A DNA stretch of 64,000 bases, from positions 1 to 64,000 of the forward strand of contig NZ_JAFIQT010000006.1 of NCBI RefSeq assembly GCF_017355935.1, read 5' to 3'. The position numbers were made by a program, and so were the translations under genes. The stretch comes from Telluribacter humicola. Its GTDB lineage: Bacteria; Bacteroidota; Bacteroidia; Cytophagales; Spirosomataceae. Shown here one piece after another: positions 60,543 to 64,000 of the stretch. Positions within the stretch are counted from its first letter, which is position 1; each line of letters begins with the position of its first letter. The notes beneath the pieces are model-generated. The model saw nothing but the letters and a program-made list of their open reading frames with translations, was not told the DNA's origin and ran no database searches.

Positions 60543-61817
60543 ATGAAAAAAATTGCAATGCTAGCAGGTCTTGTGGCGATGGGAGCCGTCCCTGCTGCTG
60601 CTCAGACTTCGCCTATTACTTTTAATGCCCGAGGCATGGTGGCCGTATCCGATGCAGATATGGCAGCGTCGGCTTTTATTGATGGTAAACTTCTTCGGGA
60701 AAATGCGGTAAAAGATAAGCTTACTTCAATTAAGTTTCCTTTACAAAGAGGAGGTAAGACTTTTGAAAGCATCATTGTTTCTAATTCAGCACTGACCTAT
60801 AGCAAAAGTATCGCCGTACCCAAAACGGGTGGTCTGGCCTATGTACTGGATGCACGGGTGAGCCCTGCTGATGATGTAGCTGAATACAAAGACGCTATGA
60901 AAGAGTTTCCGGAAGGACAAAAACTTACGGTAGTAGATATCGTCAATCCGGCTGCTCCTAAGACGAAGTTTGCTTTTGCAGTAGGTAAAAACCCTACCGC
61001 TATAGATATCAACAAAAATGAGCTGATGGTAGCCACCAGTGAGGCCGGTAAAGAGCTGGTATTCCTGGAAGTAAACGATGACGGAAAGCCAACTCGTCTG
61101 GCTCACCTGCCTGCTCAGCTTGACAGTACCCGCATCATTGACCTGTCGTTCCACCCCAACGGAAACTACCTGGCAGTGACCCTGGATCAGACTAAAGAAG
61201 TAGGTCTGTACCGGATCGTACGCGACGCAGGCAAACTGAAAAATATTGAAATGGTTGGTAAACCTTTCAAAGCTGGTGATAATCCTGCGACCGGTAAGTT
61301 TTCTGCCGATGGAAAGTACTACTTTGTGTTGGATACTAAAGGCGCCGTTGGAAAAGCTACTGGTGAAGGTGAACTGATGGTTATTCAGTTCTCACTGGAT
61401 GGTTCAGCCGAGCATAAGGTAGTGAGCAAAACACCAGTAGGTCTTAACCCTGGCGCATTTGCCGTTAATCCTGAAGGTACCATGATCGTAACGGCTAATG
61501 TGGGTAAGAGCGCACAACCCTGGACAGAAGCCAATGCAGGTGGTGGTAGCTCATTGACTCTGCTAAAAGTAGGTGCTGACGGAGCTATGACTAAAGTAGC
61601 AGACTATCCGGTAGAAGGTATTATGCCACAGAGCATTGCTTTTGACAAAGATGGATCAAATCTGGCGGTAGCTATTTACGAATACCTTGACTTTGGTAAC
61701 CGTACCGGTGGTATCGAGTTCTGGAGCGTAAACAAGGGTGATTCGCCAACACTCACCAAACAGCCAGGAAAAATTAGCGTTGAGCGTGGATGCCACACAA
61801 TCCGTGTTATTCCCTGA
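60543..61817 (+). CDS. Secreted beta-propeller protein (lactonase/YncE-like)
   Basis: The 424-residue protein has a signal peptide (1-21, ending AAAQ) and then repeated beta-sheet units: VVDIVNPAAPK, GKNPTAIDINKN, DLSFHPNGNYLAVTLD, GKFSADGKYYFVLD, GAFAVNPEGTMIVTAN, SIAFDKDGSNLAVAI. These are the blades of a seven-bladed propeller like those of lactonases and YncE. No catalytic residue can be picked out. It is probably periplasmic or secreted. No membrane anchor or T9SS signal is seen at the C-terminus. A 26-bp perfect hairpin follows. The gene stands alone. Confidence 0.75.
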   Translation: MKKIAMLAGLVAMGAVPAAAQTSPITFNARGMVAVSDADMAASAFIDGKLLRENAVKDKLTSIKFPLQRGGKTFESIIVSNSALTYSKSIAVPKTGGLAYVLDARVSPADDVAEYKDAMKEFPEGQKLTVVDIVNPAAPKTKFAFAVGKNPTAIDINKNELMVATSEAGKELVFLEVNDDGKPTRLAHLPAQLDSTRIIDLSFHPNGNYLAVTLDQTKEVGLYRIVRDAGKLKNIEMVGKPFKAGDNPATGKFSADGKYYFVLDTKGAVGKATGEGELMVIQFSLDGSAEHKVVSKTPVGLNPGAFAVNPEGTMIVTANVGKSAQPWTEANAGGGSSLTLLKVGADGAMTKVADYPVEGIMPQSIAFDKDGSNLAVAIYEYLDFGNRTGGIEFWSVNKGDSPTLTKQPGKISVERGCHTIRVIP

Positions 61818-61828
61818 TCTAGCTAACA

Positions 61829-61885
61829 TACCTTAAAAGCAAACGGGCCGATGGACTATCCATCGGCCCGTTTGCTTTTAAGGTA
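61829..61885. terminator. Bidirectional terminator with a perfect 26-bp stem
   Basis: The arm TACCTTAAAAGCAAACGGGC... (26 bases) is repeated exactly inverted after a 5-base loop, twelve bases after the propeller stop. The stem is far longer than termination needs. Confidence 0.8.
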
Positions 61886-62089
61886 GCTACAACTCCATAT
61901 GTGGTAGTCCTATATAGGTACATAATCTCTCAGTTTTGGAGTATGAAGTTTGCGCCTGATACTGAACCTTCTTTCGCTGAAAATTGCTATTTATAGGGGT
62001 AACCAAAGACCTAATTGTATCATCTTCTTAAAGAAAGGTTTAGGATAGGCAAAGTCTTATTTTTTACTCTACTTTTTAGTAAATTTGCA

Positions 62090-62097
62090 CTTTCATA
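62090..62097 (+). promoter_or_regulatory. Promoter -7 box of the ABC-F gene
   Basis: TAAATTTG fits TAnnTTTG, 21 bases before the ATG. The upstream region is T-rich but has no TTG at the right distance. Confidence 0.6.
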
Positions 62098-62103
62098 CAT
62101 TAA

Positions 62104-63747
<1,644 letters not shown>

Positions 63748-63772
63748 TACTAGCAGAGTATATATCCAAAGC

Positions 63773-63807
63773 AAACGGGGACCTACTAAGGTCCCCGTTT
63801 TTATTTT
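63773..63807. terminator. Bidirectional terminator
   Basis: AAACGGGGACC and GGTCCCCGTTT form a perfect stem with a T-rich run after it on the plus strand. It separates the ABC-F gene from the convergent gene at the window edge. Confidence 0.85.
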
Positions 63808-64000
63808 AGAAGTAGTATAGTGCCGGTTTTCTGGTAGTCTTTACCCCTGGCATCCTTATACCGGATCAGGTACGTGTAGTGTCCGGGGGGGAGAGGCGTT
63901 CCTTTACTACTTCCGTCCCAGACCATAGCCGGATTGGTGGTATGATATAGTACACTTCCCCACTGGTTGAATATCGATAGTCTAAAATCAGCGGGTAGTT
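63801..64000 (-). CDS. C-terminal end of a protein with a gliding-motility/T9SS C-terminal domain
   Basis: The last 65 codons before the stop are visible; the rest lies beyond the right edge. The sequence includes FRLSIFNQWGSVLYHT, AMVWDGSSKGTPLPPGHYTYLIRY and a final GTILLLK. This FNxWG ... WDG ... G..YxY pattern is that of the gliding-motility-associated C-terminal domain (CHU_C, type B sorting signal), which directs export through the type IX secretion system. The full protein is probably large, secreted and adhesin-like. Its size and other domains cannot be seen. Confidence 0.85.
   Translation of the reverse strand, partial: LPADFRLSIFNQWGSVLYHTTNPAMVWDGSSKGTPLPPGHYTYLIRYKDARGKDYQKTGTILLLK

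Overview
The window looks like a chromosomal segment of a Bacteroidota bacterium, most likely order Cytophagales (inference). The grounds are: promoters of the TTG-N19-TAnnTTTG type; few visible Shine-Dalgarno sites; a tmRNA with a GEASYAMAA tag; PF14121-type putative porin, DUF5683, BT_3928, DUF1599 and DUF4142 proteins; the parA-parB-DUF5683-dapB-lepB and folP-cdaA clusters; and, at the right edge, the end of a protein with a gliding-motility/type IX secretion C-terminal domain. Base composition looks even throughout. I see no insertion sequence, integrase, phage module, CRISPR array or rRNA operon, and the only tRNA-like RNA is tmRNA.

Left part (1-13.7 kb): the start of a fatty-acid desaturase; ssrA; and a minus-strand tripartite exporter operon (ABC protein, HlyD adaptor, TolC-like channel) followed, across a hairpin, by a TonB-dependent receptor. 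The ABC protein has substitutions in every catalytic motif of its nucleotide-binding domain and is the strongest oddity in the window. Next come a bicarbonate transporter (sbtA) divergent from a TetR regulator, with two inverted repeats in the shared promoter region, and a LytTR two-component system followed by two tandem paralogous membrane proteins.

Middle (13.7-42.7 kb): mainly housekeeping and envelope genes. These are hemF, menC, lpxK, a putative porin, miaE, an AddB-like nuclease, rlmI, a TIM-barrel lipoprotein, a zinc phospholipase-C-like protein, ung, apaG, a cytochrome/copper-monooxygenase-like lipoprotein, a class A PBP, a YihY protein, a DUF4142 lipoprotein, a DEAD-box helicase with a long leader, ald divergent from an Lrp regulator, an FAD oxidoreductase and a radical SAM/SPASM protein.

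Right part (42.7-64 kb): the parA-parB-DUF5683-dapB-lepB operon; a stress protein; dprA with an AlbA_2 protein; slyD-like and proS; a Gly/Tyr/Ser-rich lipoprotein followed by an OmpP1/FadL-like barrel; DUF1599-BT_3928-aroK head to head with folP-cdaA; rpsT; a secreted beta-propeller; an ABC-F ATPase; and the end of a T9SS-type protein. Many convergent pairs are separated by strong hairpins. Several genes start with TTG or GTG. GTAC is conspicuously frequent where counted.
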